A stretch of DNA of 64,000 nucleotides from CAZFDT01 sp964518335 (GTDB taxonomy: Bacteria > Planctomycetota > Phycisphaerae > Phycisphaerales > Phycisphaeraceae): assembly GCA_964518335.1 (NCBI GenBank), contig CAZFDT010000017.1, forward strand, positions 13,519-77,518, in the 5' to 3' direction. Positions within the stretch are counted from its first letter, which is position 1. Every line of letters begins with the position of its first letter. Under the pieces are notes generated by a model. It saw nothing but the letters and a program-made list of their open reading frames with translations, did no database searches and had not been told where the DNA came from. Positions 38,327 through 47,099 of the stretch are shown in pieces. A program made the translations under genes and the position numbers.

Positions 38327-39097
38327 TCAGTGCCCGAATTCAATGCCGCCCACCTGGATGTCCATGTCGGCGACGCGCTCGATCTTTTCGACCTGGCCCT
38401 GTCTGATCCAGAGCACGCGGTCGGAGTTGACGAGCATCTTGTGGTCGTGCGTGGCGGTGATGACGGTCACGCCGCGCTCTTTCGACAATTGCTTGAGCAG
38501 CGCGATGATGTCGCTGCCGGTCTTCAGGTCGAGGTTGGCGGTGGGCTCGTCGGCGAGGATGATGGTCGGGTCGTTGACCAGAGCGCGGGCGATGGCGACT
38601 CGCTGCTGTTGACCGCCGGAGAGTTCGTCGGGGCGATGGTCCAGCCGATGGCCCAATCCCACGGCCTGGAGCACCTCGGTGGCCTTGGCGTCGGCCTCGT
38701 CGGGCGTCTTGCCCTGGAACACCGCCGGCAGCGCCACGTTCTTCACCGCCGTCAGCGACGCGATCAGGTTGTACGCCTGGAAAATGTACCCGATGTAGTT
38801 GCACCGCACGTAGGCGAGCTGGCGCGACGTGAGCTTGGTCAAGTCCAGCGGCCCGATGCGCACGCTCCCGCCGCTGGGCCGATCCAGCGCCCCGATGATG
38901 TTGAACAGCGTGCTCTTGCCCGAGCCCGACGGGCCCATGATCGACAGGTATTCGCCGCGGAAGATCTCGACGTTGACGTCCTTGAGGGCGTATACCTTTT
39001 CGTCGCGGAGCTTGAAGACCTTGGACACATCGCTCACGGTGATCAGCGTGTCGCCGTGGCGAATATGGTCGTGGATGTTGGCTTGCGTGGTGGTCAT
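38327..39097 (-). CDS. LolD/MacB-type ABC transporter ATP-binding protein (copy 2)
   Basis: A 256-aa ATPase. Walker A is GPSGSGKST, the signature is LSGGQQQRVAIARA, Walker B is IILADEPTANLD, and the switch His is in VITATHDHKML. The A-loop/Q-loop pattern (IGYIFQAYNLIASLTAVKNV) places it in the MacB/LolD/FtsE group, whose partners are FtsX-type permeases. The nearest FtsX permease is the giant fusion two genes upstream. It closely resembles the ATPase at 46.3 kb but is not identical to it. It starts 13 bases after the OPT-like gene. Confidence 0.9.
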   Translation of the reverse strand: MTTTQANIHDHIRHGDTLITVSDVSKVFKLRDEKVYALKDVNVEIFRGEYLSIMGPSGSGKSTLFNIIGALDRPSGGSVRIGPLDLTKLTSRQLAYVRCNYIGYIFQAYNLIASLTAVKNVALPAVFQGKTPDEADAKATEVLQAVGLGHRLDHRPDELSGGQQQRVAIARALVNDPTIILADEPTANLDLKTGSDIIALLKQLSKERGVTVITATHDHKMLVNSDRVLWIRQGQVEKIERVADMDIQVGGIEFGH

Positions 39098-39110
39098 CGT
39101 GTTACTACGG

Positions 39111-41255
39111 TCAGAACGGGAGCTTGAACACACTCTTGGCGAGGAAGGTGAAGCCGATGCCCAGCGTGGCAATGAGGCCCATGCCGCAACTGAACCCTGC
39201 GCCGACGACGGGAATGTATTGCCGCCACATCAGGCCCATGCGCTTCTGGAAATAGTATCGCCCCAGCAGGGCGCCGATGAATTCGGGAATGATGGCAAAC
39301 GGCAGCGTCTGGTTGAGCCCGCGGATCACGCCGTAAACCAGAAAGATCGGCGCCCCCAGGAAGCTCATGCCGATGAACCCCGCCAGGCCCAGCCCCAGAC
39401 CCCATGCGATGTACGACGGCTTGATCGCCTCCTCGAACACCGTGAATCCGCCCAGCGTCGAGCTGAAAATGATCGACTGCTGCTCGGCGGTCACGTCCCA
39501 CCACTCCATGGCGTAGGGGTACTGAGCCGAGGGAATCTCCCCCAGCGACCAGATGAAGTGAGCGAACATCAGGCTGCCGAGGAGCACGATCGGCGTGAGC
39601 AGGATCTCGGCCTTCCAGATGCTCCAGAACTTGGTGCCCGTGAGCTCACACTGGCGATAGAACACGGTCATCTGGCCGTAGTTGTGCAGCGGCACGGGCA
39701 GGAACCACACCGCCACGCCCTTGTACCCCGAGAGGATGAATGACGCCTCCTTCACGAACGGGATGCTGATGACCTGACCGGCGATGCCTTCGAGGCGGGC
39801 GGTCACATAGCTGATCAGCGGCGTGTAGATGAAGCCGTAAAAGACCATGACCCAGAAGACATTCCAGTGGAATCGCTTCTCGCCGCCCTGTTCGCCGGAG
39901 AACCAGGTGAGCAGAACCATGGACATGGCGATGTAGATACCGGTGCTCACCAGGTAGGTGATGCCGATGATCCACGGCCGGATGTCGCCGCGGCCCTCGG
40001 GCACACCAATGGGTTGGGTGTTGCCCTCCTCTCGTCGCAGCCGCGCCGTGCGTCGCACCGCCATGACGCCCTTGATGACCGCGACGATGCCCATGATGGC
40101 GATCGCCAGCGACACGCCGATGGAGAAGCTGAAGTAGAAGTCGAGATTGTTCTTGTAGAACGTCGCCTGGAGGCTATCGCCGGGGTTCCACTGTTTGAGG
40201 ATGCCGCCGCGGAAATCGGTGAACAGCGACAGGATGCCGCCGTTGTAGAGAATCGGGTTGAGGATGACCGTGATGAGCAGTCCGATGAACGTACCGACGA
40301 TCGCCCAGTAAGGCAGCACCATGCCGAAGATGAGCAGGCCCAGATTCAGCGACAGGCCCATGGCGACGGCGGGCAGGATGCCGGCGGTGGATTGCGTGTA
40401 GTCGATGAAGGGGATCGGGAGGATGGTGATCGGCGCGTCGAGCAGGGCGCCGGTGATGGTGGGCAGGCCGAGGTAGAGCGTGCCGAATACCAGGCCGATG
40501 ACGCTGCCGATGGAGAAGACGCGCCAGCGCCACGAGTCGGGACGAGGCGGGGCACTATCAGCAGCACCCTCCTCGCCCATGCCGGCGCGCTGCTTCTCCT
40601 CCTCCTGCTCTTCGGAAAGCGCCATGACGCCCTGGGCGCCCAGCGGCGCCATGGGGAAGGGCAGGCGCTCGATGTCGCTGGTGAGCCGGAACAGCCCGTA
40701 GCCCAGGATCATGTTATCGATGCGGCCGATGATCATGGTGAACGCGCCCAGCGCGATCGCGGGCAGCCATTGCCACATGAAGAGCGAGCGCTGGTCGAGC
40801 ACCTCGGCGTCAGTGGGCGCTACCCAGTTGGGGATGTGCTCGGCGATGCCCGCGGCCTGCGCTGCAGTGGACTGCACGTAGAACTGGCTCCACAGTACGC
40901 CCAGCCCGCCGTGGAACCCGCCCGACACACTCGATGGCGCCGCCATGATCGCCCCGGCGATGTAAAAGAGCGTGAAGATCTCGGCCCGCTTGAGCGTCTT
41001 GTTGGCCCGCCGCGCCACTTCGATGAACAGAATCAACGTCACCCACTGCGCCGCCGGACCCACCGACGCCTCGGCCAGCAGCGAAATGTAGATCGCCCCG
41101 GGCACCATGAGTGCGGCGACGAACAGCGCGCCCAGGAACGCCGCCCAACTGAAGCCGTCCTCGAACGTCGAGGGCGGCTCCATGAGCTGGCGAAACTCCT
41201 CCAGCTCGCGGTCGAGCTTGACGCCGGTCTGGGATGGTGACTGATCTTTCGCCAC
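39111..41255 (-). CDS. OPT-like polytopic membrane transporter
   Basis: A 714-aa protein with about 14-16 hydrophobic segments and a charged loop at about residues 205-240 (EEQEEEKQRAGMGEEGA). The GTG at 41255 has GAGG upstream and starts directly before a short soluble N-terminus. Helix-rich features such as YLVSTGIYIAMSMVLLTWF and GLGLGLAGFIGMSFLGAPIF suggest the oligopeptide transporter (OPT) superfamily, as does its neighbour at 49.9 kb, but I cannot assign it firmly. It lies in the middle of the operon, 14 bases after the giant fusion gene. Confidence 0.5.
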   Translation of the reverse strand: MAKDQSPSQTGVKLDRELEEFRQLMEPPSTFEDGFSWAAFLGALFVAALMVPGAIYISLLAEASVGPAAQWVTLILFIEVARRANKTLKRAEIFTLFYIAGAIMAAPSSVSGGFHGGLGVLWSQFYVQSTAAQAAGIAEHIPNWVAPTDAEVLDQRSLFMWQWLPAIALGAFTMIIGRIDNMILGYGLFRLTSDIERLPFPMAPLGAQGVMALSEEQEEEKQRAGMGEEGAADSAPPRPDSWRWRVFSIGSVIGLVFGTLYLGLPTITGALLDAPITILPIPFIDYTQSTAGILPAVAMGLSLNLGLLIFGMVLPYWAIVGTFIGLLITVILNPILYNGGILSLFTDFRGGILKQWNPGDSLQATFYKNNLDFYFSFSIGVSLAIAIMGIVAVIKGVMAVRRTARLRREEGNTQPIGVPEGRGDIRPWIIGITYLVSTGIYIAMSMVLLTWFSGEQGGEKRFHWNVFWVMVFYGFIYTPLISYVTARLEGIAGQVISIPFVKEASFILSGYKGVAVWFLPVPLHNYGQMTVFYRQCELTGTKFWSIWKAEILLTPIVLLGSLMFAHFIWSLGEIPSAQYPYAMEWWDVTAEQQSIIFSSTLGGFTVFEEAIKPSYIAWGLGLGLAGFIGMSFLGAPIFLVYGVIRGLNQTLPFAIIPEFIGALLGRYYFQKRMGLMWRQYIPVVGAGFSCGMGLIATLGIGFTFLAKSVFKLPF

Positions 41256-41269
41256 AGGGTTGCCTCGTG

Positions 41270-44200
41270 TCAGGTGGATGCGGTCGCCGGTTGGGCGGTG
41301 GAGTCGTGGGCGCGATCCTGCTCGCCGAGTTTGGCCATCGTGTTCATGCGGTAGTGCTCGATCATCTCGCCCGACAGCGTGCGCCACAGCAGGAACTGCT
41401 TGCGCAGATCGCGCAAGAACACGCGATTGGCGCGGACCCAGTCGCCGGTAGCGCCGCTGTGCCGGGTGGCCGCGATGCCCACTTCATCGACGCCGGCGAT
41501 TTCCGAGGGTCTGGCCGTCAGCGTGAACGCCTGCGTCACGCCCAGGTCGAACGGCGCCAGCGCCACCTCCGCCGCCAAGTACAGGTTGCCCGTGTCCGGC
41601 GTCTTGCCGATGCTCACATTTTGTGCGGCGAAGCTGCCCAACCCCGCGTCGTCGTGCCGCTCGAAGTGCTCGGCCAGGAAGCTGACCACGCCGGTGATGT
41701 CGTAGGCCGACACGGTGAAGGGGAAGGTCATCTCCAGTTTGTCGCCCTGGGGCGGGGGCATCTTCCACGCCCGCGCCAATCCGGGATTGGCGCTGCGCGA
41801 CGCGCGGATGGCGGGGTAGATCGCCGAGATGATGACCGTGGCCATCACGATGCCGATGGCAAAAAGCGAATTGGTCGAGGAGTAGTTGATCTGCGGCGGC
41901 GAGATGAGGCCGATCTGCGCCAGGTACGAACTCACCTGGGCCACGATCTGGGCCAGAAGCTGACCGCCCATGCCGCCAACGATCGCATAGACCGCCGCTT
42001 CAGCGAAGAAAAGCACGCCCACATGACCCGGCGCAAGACCCAGCGCGCTGAATGTGTAGATCTCCTTTTCGCGGTCGGTGATGGAGCCCAGCAGTGTGCC
42101 GAAGATGATAAGGCCGCCGAGAATGACAGGCACCGCCAGCGCCAGTCCTCCGCTGACCTCGGTCAGCGTGGTGAGGATCATGCGTTCGACGCCTTGCGCT
42201 CCGCGTGCCCACAGCGGCATGGGCACGACGCGGGCGATCTCCTCGGCACGGGCCAGCGGCTCAAGTCCCTCGCCCAGGTACACCATGATCGCGTGCAGGC
42301 GGCCACCCTGTAGCTGCACGAACGCCGACGACGCGATCGCCACCTGGTCGGCGGAAAGATGGACGAAATCCTTGTCCACGAGGTCGCTGGCTGAGGTGTC
42401 CTCTGTCGCACTGACCTGCTGCTGCTGTTGCGCGGAGGGGTCCTGGAAGTTGACGGGCAGGATCGACTGGCCGTCCAGGTGGCGCATGCGTTGGAGGGCG
42501 GCCGAGTCGAACGTTCCCGCGACGAACGAGCGTTTGCCATTGAGCAGCACAGGGTCGTTGTGCTTGAGTCCAAGCCGTTCGACCACGACGCTGGGGAGGA
42601 AGACGCCACCGCGATGGAGGGCATCGATGGCGGCGGCCTCGTCACCGCCGGCCGGCCCACGCAGCGCCGCGAGCATCAGCGGCCAGCGATCGAGCTCCTC
42701 GGGCATGACACCCAGGATGGCGTCGAGCGACATGGCGGTGCGCTCGTCGCCGCTCTCGGTCTGTAGCGCCCTCGCCACGCTGAATGGCAGGTCGCTGGTG
42801 GCAGTGCGAACCAGCCAGTATTGCCCAAACACCGCACCGTCGCGGCCCTCCAGCCCTCGCACCAGGTCAAGGCTGTGATCGGGCATCGCACTGTAGTCGA
42901 GTTTTCGCACCATCACATCGCCCGCGGCCTCTTCGCCGATCGGTCCCTCGTAGATGGAGCGGACCCCGATCTTGCGTGAAAATGAGGCGAACGAGAGGAT
43001 CGTGAAGGTGAGCATGATGACGGTGATCGCCGTCAGGAACGTGCGCGTGGGCCGGCGGCGCATCGTGCTCATGCCCATGCTGACCGCCGCCAGCAACGTG
43101 CCCATGCGCGACACTTCCACGTCATGGAGGCCGACGCGTTGACCCTGCATCGCCTTGAGTTCAGTGCGGAACTTGCGCACGATGATCTGGATCACCAGGA
43201 TCGACAGCAGCAGGATGGCAAAAGCCAGGAAGATGATGATCGGCGTCGAGGCGATGGCGAAGCCCGGGTGCATCGTGTAGAGCAGCCCGAACGTGACGAG
43301 GAACGCTGCAGTGAATCCGAGCAGACGACCATAGATGCTCGTGGCACAGAACAGAAGTCGCTCGACGGCAAAGGCGAACGGGATGGCCAGCAGCAAGAGC
43401 ACCACGATGGCGTGCACCAGGTCGTCCATGCTTTGGCGCAGCGGCTTGTACACGGCCCGCGACAAGGCGGCGCTCTGCACGAGGCGGGCCTTGCGAACCG
43501 ACGACGTCAGTGTGTCGTCACCTGCAGCCTGAGCCTGCTGCATCGCACGGTGCGCGCGGCGGTGCAAGAGCTCCAGGTCTTCGCTCGTCACGCCGCGCGT
43601 TCGCAACATGTTGAGCCGCATTTCGTTGATCGACCACAGGTCACTCGCCGTCGGCTCGGCCAGAGGGGGCTGAGCCGCCAGTACGGTCAGCTCGATGCCC
43701 GTGCCCGCCGGCGCCGTCTTGCTGGCGTTGACCAGCACCGGCCCCTCCGGCTGGAAGATCTTGACCCGATCGACGCCGATGTTGATGTCCTGGCGCGAGA
43801 TGTAGAAGAATGAGAAATTGCCGTTCTGTCCGACGAGTGACCTCGCCGATGGCAATGGCGAGTCCGACGCCGCGCGGAGAATCTTGAACAGGTCGGTCGC
43901 AGCCCGTTGTCCAGGCATCGCCGCCAGGCTGTAGCCCTCGCCCAGAAACAGCTCGACGCGCGCCGCCGCGGTCATGCCGCGCGTCAACGTCTTCTGAGTC
44001 GAGATCGCCGTCACCCGGCCGGCATCGTCAAAAATGCCGCCGATCGTGTTGACGTTGTTGAAAATCTCCTTCTGCACGCCGATGGTCTGGAAGCGCCCGT
44101 TGACGTCCACGCGCTCGAGCACGATGGGATCGAACGAGGGCAGGGCGCCATAGCGGTCGATGGTGGTCCAGATGCGTCGCGCGTCGAGGCCGGGCCACAT

Positions 44201-46324
44201 GGCCATGACGGCGCCAAAGGCGGGGCGGTCCTCTGAGAGACTGCCGGTGACGCGCAGCGCGGCGTAGTCGCCACTGGAACGTTCGCCGGCCCAGTCGATT
44301 CGCTTGGCACGCGACTGGTCGCTGAATTGACGGGGCAACGAGATGTCGCGGCCGTCGCTGAGGGCGAACAGCATGGGCGTCGCCGCCGCGCCCTGACGAT
44401 AGACGGCTCGCCAGTCCAGTGCATCGACGGTGTCCGAGGGGTGGCCGTCGCGCAGACGTGCGTCGTAGCCGGTCATCAGCGACACGTTGTAGAGCCCGAA
44501 CGTTCCGGCGACGAAGCCCGTGGTGGCGAACACGCCCGGCGCGAACTGGCCCCCCATCGACGTGTCCTTGAGCGTGTCGGCGTTGAGACCGCTGTTCTCC
44601 GCCAGTGCGTGGGCCGCCTCGCGAAACGCGCCCAGCACCCGACCGTAGTAGCCGGGCGTGTCGCTGCTGGCCCCCACGTTGCGGAAGCCGTAGATGGCGT
44701 TGTTGCGGTTGCCCACCACCACGCCCCACGTCGGCCCGGCATCGCCGAAGTTGTAGTCCACGTGCAGCACGATCGTGCGGTTGCCCACCCGTGCGTTGAT
44801 CGCCTTGCGCTGCTCGTCTTGCACCAGCAGGTCGTCGAGTTCGGCCAGACGGGCCTCCAGCCGGCTGACGGTCACCGCCAGCAGGTGATCAATCGCCTTC
44901 AGGTACGTAGCCGCTTCGGCGCTGGCTGCCGTGGGGTCGCCAGTTTCTTCCAGGCCCTCGAATCCTTCGCGGATACCTTGCCTGTGAACAACGCGGGCCC
45001 ATTCATCGCGTGTCTTCTGGTCGGCGGTGGCGGCGGTAGACACAATGTCACGCATCACCTGACGCAGCTCGTCGAGAGTCCGGTAGTGCAAGACTCGACG
45101 CAGGTTGTCCCACTGCAGGATCTCGTGATCGGCGGCAGCGATCGCCGGTAGCAGCGACTCGAATTGCCCGGGGTCTTTGTTCTTGAACGTCTCACGCTCG
45201 ATGCGGCGGCGAACCTGCTCCTGCTTCAGGTCCGAGTGGACGAAGTACGCCTGGGCATAGAGGTAGGCGTACGATGCGTCACGGATGATGTCGTCGGCGG
45301 GGGCGAAACGATCCGCGGGGCGGATCATGTCGGCCATCGACGTGCGGAACCGATGCTCATCGGCGTGCATCTTCTGGTGCGTCTGGACATCATCGGCCTT
45401 GAGCGTCAGCGCGTCATAAACGTAGCGTGCGCCCTGATAGAAGCGAGCGTTGTTGTCGAGAAACATCACCAGCACGTCGCGCTTGGGACGGTTGACAGCC
45501 AATGCACGGACTGTCTGCAGAAGCGAGGCCACATTGGCGGCGCCGCGTGCGCCTGGTGCCAGCGTGGGTACGACGCCGAATGAATCGTAAGGCGCTGCCA
45601 ACACCATCATCTGCGGCCGGTTTTCGACAAAGTCAGGCTGGGTCCCGGGAATCACTGCCAGCACGTTACGCCCGTTGGCGGGCTTCCAGGTGACGCGACT
45701 GAGAAGCCTGGCCCGGGCGTGATCGCGGCGCAGGTCGATCTGGGCGAGTAAACCCGGCGAGGCGAAGAAGCGCGGGTAGTTGGCGGGGGCGCCAGTGTGC
45801 TTGGGATATAGAGGCGTGGCATCACTGCCAATGAAGATCACTGCCCGGGCGCCCAACGCGAAGGCCCGCTCCCAGTGCTCATGGCAATCGTAATCCAAGA
45901 CAACGATGGCCCCTTCCGCAGAGCGATCCCCGTAGTCCTCGGGCGTGCCGCGACCGACGTAGATCATCGGCGCGGTCAAGCCGTCGTCATCGGCGGTTAC
46001 CGGCGGGACGATGAGGTTGGGCCGCAGCGGGTGCAACGCAATCGTGGTGTCCCCGACCTGCAACTCGCAAATGTCCACGTGAGTCTGCCACACAGGCATA
46101 TCGACGTGATACACCTCGACGCCGTCGATGGCGCGCAGCCTTGCGTCGATGTAATCCGCTGCCGCGCGGCCTTCCGGCGTGCCCGCCAGTCGATGCGGCA
46201 GTCGCGTCAGCGCGTCCAGGTCAGCCTTGAACGTGGCCTCATCAGCCACCGCGGCGCCCGCGACGAGAAGCACACCACACACGCAGGCGACCAGAGATTT
46301 CAGATGCGAGTTGCGCAGCTTCAT
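41270..46324 (-). CDS. 1684-aa fusion: degenerate M28-peptidase-like domain plus FtsX permease
   Basis: Signal peptide at residues 1-27 (ending AAVADEA). Residues about 30-350 resemble an M28 aminopeptidase with a PA-type insert, but the zinc ligands are absent: VLAAPYDSFGVV has Pro where the family has His, GARGAANVASLL replaces GADDN, and FLDNNARFYQGARYV lacks the Glu pair. Residues about 350-950 are exported helical and beta regions. From about 965 there are membrane helices, and the FtsX core is at about 1095-1510 (TRTFLTAITVIMLTF; SITDREKEIYTFSALGL; SAIYPAIRASRSANPG). A soluble tail of about 170 residues follows. GGAGG lies eight to nine bases before the ATG, which overlaps the ATPase stop (ATGA). 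Probably a transporter or envelope-assembly protein whose peptidase domain now only binds. Confidence 0.8.
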   Translation of the reverse strand: MKLRNSHLKSLVACVCGVLLVAGAAVADEATFKADLDALTRLPHRLAGTPEGRAAADYIDARLRAIDGVEVYHVDMPVWQTHVDICELQVGDTTIALHPLRPNLIVPPVTADDDGLTAPMIYVGRGTPEDYGDRSAEGAIVVLDYDCHEHWERAFALGARAVIFIGSDATPLYPKHTGAPANYPRFFASPGLLAQIDLRRDHARARLLSRVTWKPANGRNVLAVIPGTQPDFVENRPQMMVLAAPYDSFGVVPTLAPGARGAANVASLLQTVRALAVNRPKRDVLVMFLDNNARFYQGARYVYDALTLKADDVQTHQKMHADEHRFRTSMADMIRPADRFAPADDIIRDASYAYLYAQAYFVHSDLKQEQVRRRIERETFKNKDPGQFESLLPAIAAADHEILQWDNLRRVLHYRTLDELRQVMRDIVSTAATADQKTRDEWARVVHRQGIREGFEGLEETGDPTAASAEAATYLKAIDHLLAVTVSRLEARLAELDDLLVQDEQRKAINARVGNRTIVLHVDYNFGDAGPTWGVVVGNRNNAIYGFRNVGASSDTPGYYGRVLGAFREAAHALAENSGLNADTLKDTSMGGQFAPGVFATTGFVAGTFGLYNVSLMTGYDARLRDGHPSDTVDALDWRAVYRQGAAATPMLFALSDGRDISLPRQFSDQSRAKRIDWAGERSSGDYAALRVTGSLSEDRPAFGAVMAMWPGLDARRIWTTIDRYGALPSFDPIVLERVDVNGRFQTIGVQKEIFNNVNTIGGIFDDAGRVTAISTQKTLTRGMTAAARVELFLGEGYSLAAMPGQRAATDLFKILRAASDSPLPSARSLVGQNGNFSFFYISRQDINIGVDRVKIFQPEGPVLVNASKTAPAGTGIELTVLAAQPPLAEPTASDLWSINEMRLNMLRTRGVTSEDLELLHRRAHRAMQQAQAAGDDTLTSSVRKARLVQSAALSRAVYKPLRQSMDDLVHAIVVLLLLAIPFAFAVERLLFCATSIYGRLLGFTAAFLVTFGLLYTMHPGFAIASTPIIIFLAFAILLLSILVIQIIVRKFRTELKAMQGQRVGLHDVEVSRMGTLLAAVSMGMSTMRRRPTRTFLTAITVIMLTFTILSFASFSRKIGVRSIYEGPIGEEAAGDVMVRKLDYSAMPDHSLDLVRGLEGRDGAVFGQYWLVRTATSDLPFSVARALQTESGDERTAMSLDAILGVMPEELDRWPLMLAALRGPAGGDEAAAIDALHRGGVFLPSVVVERLGLKHNDPVLLNGKRSFVAGTFDSAALQRMRHLDGQSILPVNFQDPSAQQQQQVSATEDTSASDLVDKDFVHLSADQVAIASSAFVQLQGGRLHAIMVYLGEGLEPLARAEEIARVVPMPLWARGAQGVERMILTTLTEVSGGLALAVPVILGGLIIFGTLLGSITDREKEIYTFSALGLAPGHVGVLFFAEAAVYAIVGGMGGQLLAQIVAQVSSYLAQIGLISPPQINYSSTNSLFAIGIVMATVIISAIYPAIRASRSANPGLARAWKMPPPQGDKLEMTFPFTVSAYDITGVVSFLAEHFERHDDAGLGSFAAQNVSIGKTPDTGNLYLAAEVALAPFDLGVTQAFTLTARPSEIAGVDEVGIAATRHSGATGDWVRANRVFLRDLRKQFLLWRTLSGEMIEHYRMNTMAKLGEQDRAHDSTAQPATAST

Positions 46325-47097
46325 GATTCCTCGCCTCCGATGCGGCCGACCGTGATCTTCAGGTCGCCGCGCTTCTCGACACGCTCGATGTTGCCGTCGC
46401 GAACCCACATGATGCGGTCGGAGACGTTGAGCAGGCGGTGATCGTGCGTGGAGCAGACGATCGTCACGCCGCGGTGCTTGTTGATGCGCTGGAGGATGTC
46501 GAGGATGGCCTGACCGGTCTTGAGGTCGAGGTTGGCGGTGGGCTCGTCACAGAGGAGGATTTTCGGGTTGTTGCACATCGAGCGGGCGATGGCGACGCGC
46601 TGCTGTTGACCGCCGGACATCTCGATGGGCCGGTGCTGCCAGCGATCGTCGAGCCCGACCAGGGCCAGCAGATCCATGCCGCGGCGGCGAGCCTCGTCGG
46701 GTCCGACGCCGGCGAAGGCCATGGGCACAGTGACGTTCTCCAGCGCAGTCATGTATCGGATGAGGTTGTAGCTTTGAAAGATGTACCCGATCTTGCGGCA
46801 GCGAAGAAACGCCAGCTCGACCGCAGAAAGCTGGGCCACGTCCACTTCGTCGATGAGGATGCGGCCCTTCGACGGTGAATCGAGCGCACCGATCATGTTG
46901 AAGAACGTGCTCTTGCCCGAGCCTGACGGCCCCATGACGCTGATGAACTCGCCGCGGTAGATGAGTGTGCCGATGCCGCGCAGCGCGTGCGTGGCGGCTT
47001 CGCCCTCGCCGTAAGTCTTCCACACATCCAGCGTGCGGATGATGACGGCCTTGCCGTCCTGGACTTCCATCTCGGGATGCTCAGCGATCTGTGTCAT
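46321..47097 (-). CDS. LolD/MacB-type ABC transporter ATP-binding protein (copy 1)
   Basis: A 258-aa ATPase. Walker A is GPSGSGKST, the signature is MSGGQQQRVAIARS, Walker B is ILLCDEPTANLD, and the switch His is in IVCSTHDHRLL. It sits between two FtsX permeases: the 490-aa permease (two bases upstream) and the giant fusion (overlapping by four bases). It likely energises one or both, giving a MacB/LolCDE-like mechanotransmission machine. Confidence 0.93.
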   Translation of the reverse strand: MTQIAEHPEMEVQDGKAVIIRTLDVWKTYGEGEAATHALRGIGTLIYRGEFISVMGPSGSGKSTFFNMIGALDSPSKGRILIDEVDVAQLSAVELAFLRCRKIGYIFQSYNLIRYMTALENVTVPMAFAGVGPDEARRRGMDLLALVGLDDRWQHRPIEMSGGQQQRVAIARSMCNNPKILLCDEPTANLDLKTGQAILDILQRINKHRGVTIVCSTHDHRLLNVSDRIMWVRDGNIERVEKRGDLKITVGRIGGEES

Positions 47098-47099
47098 GC

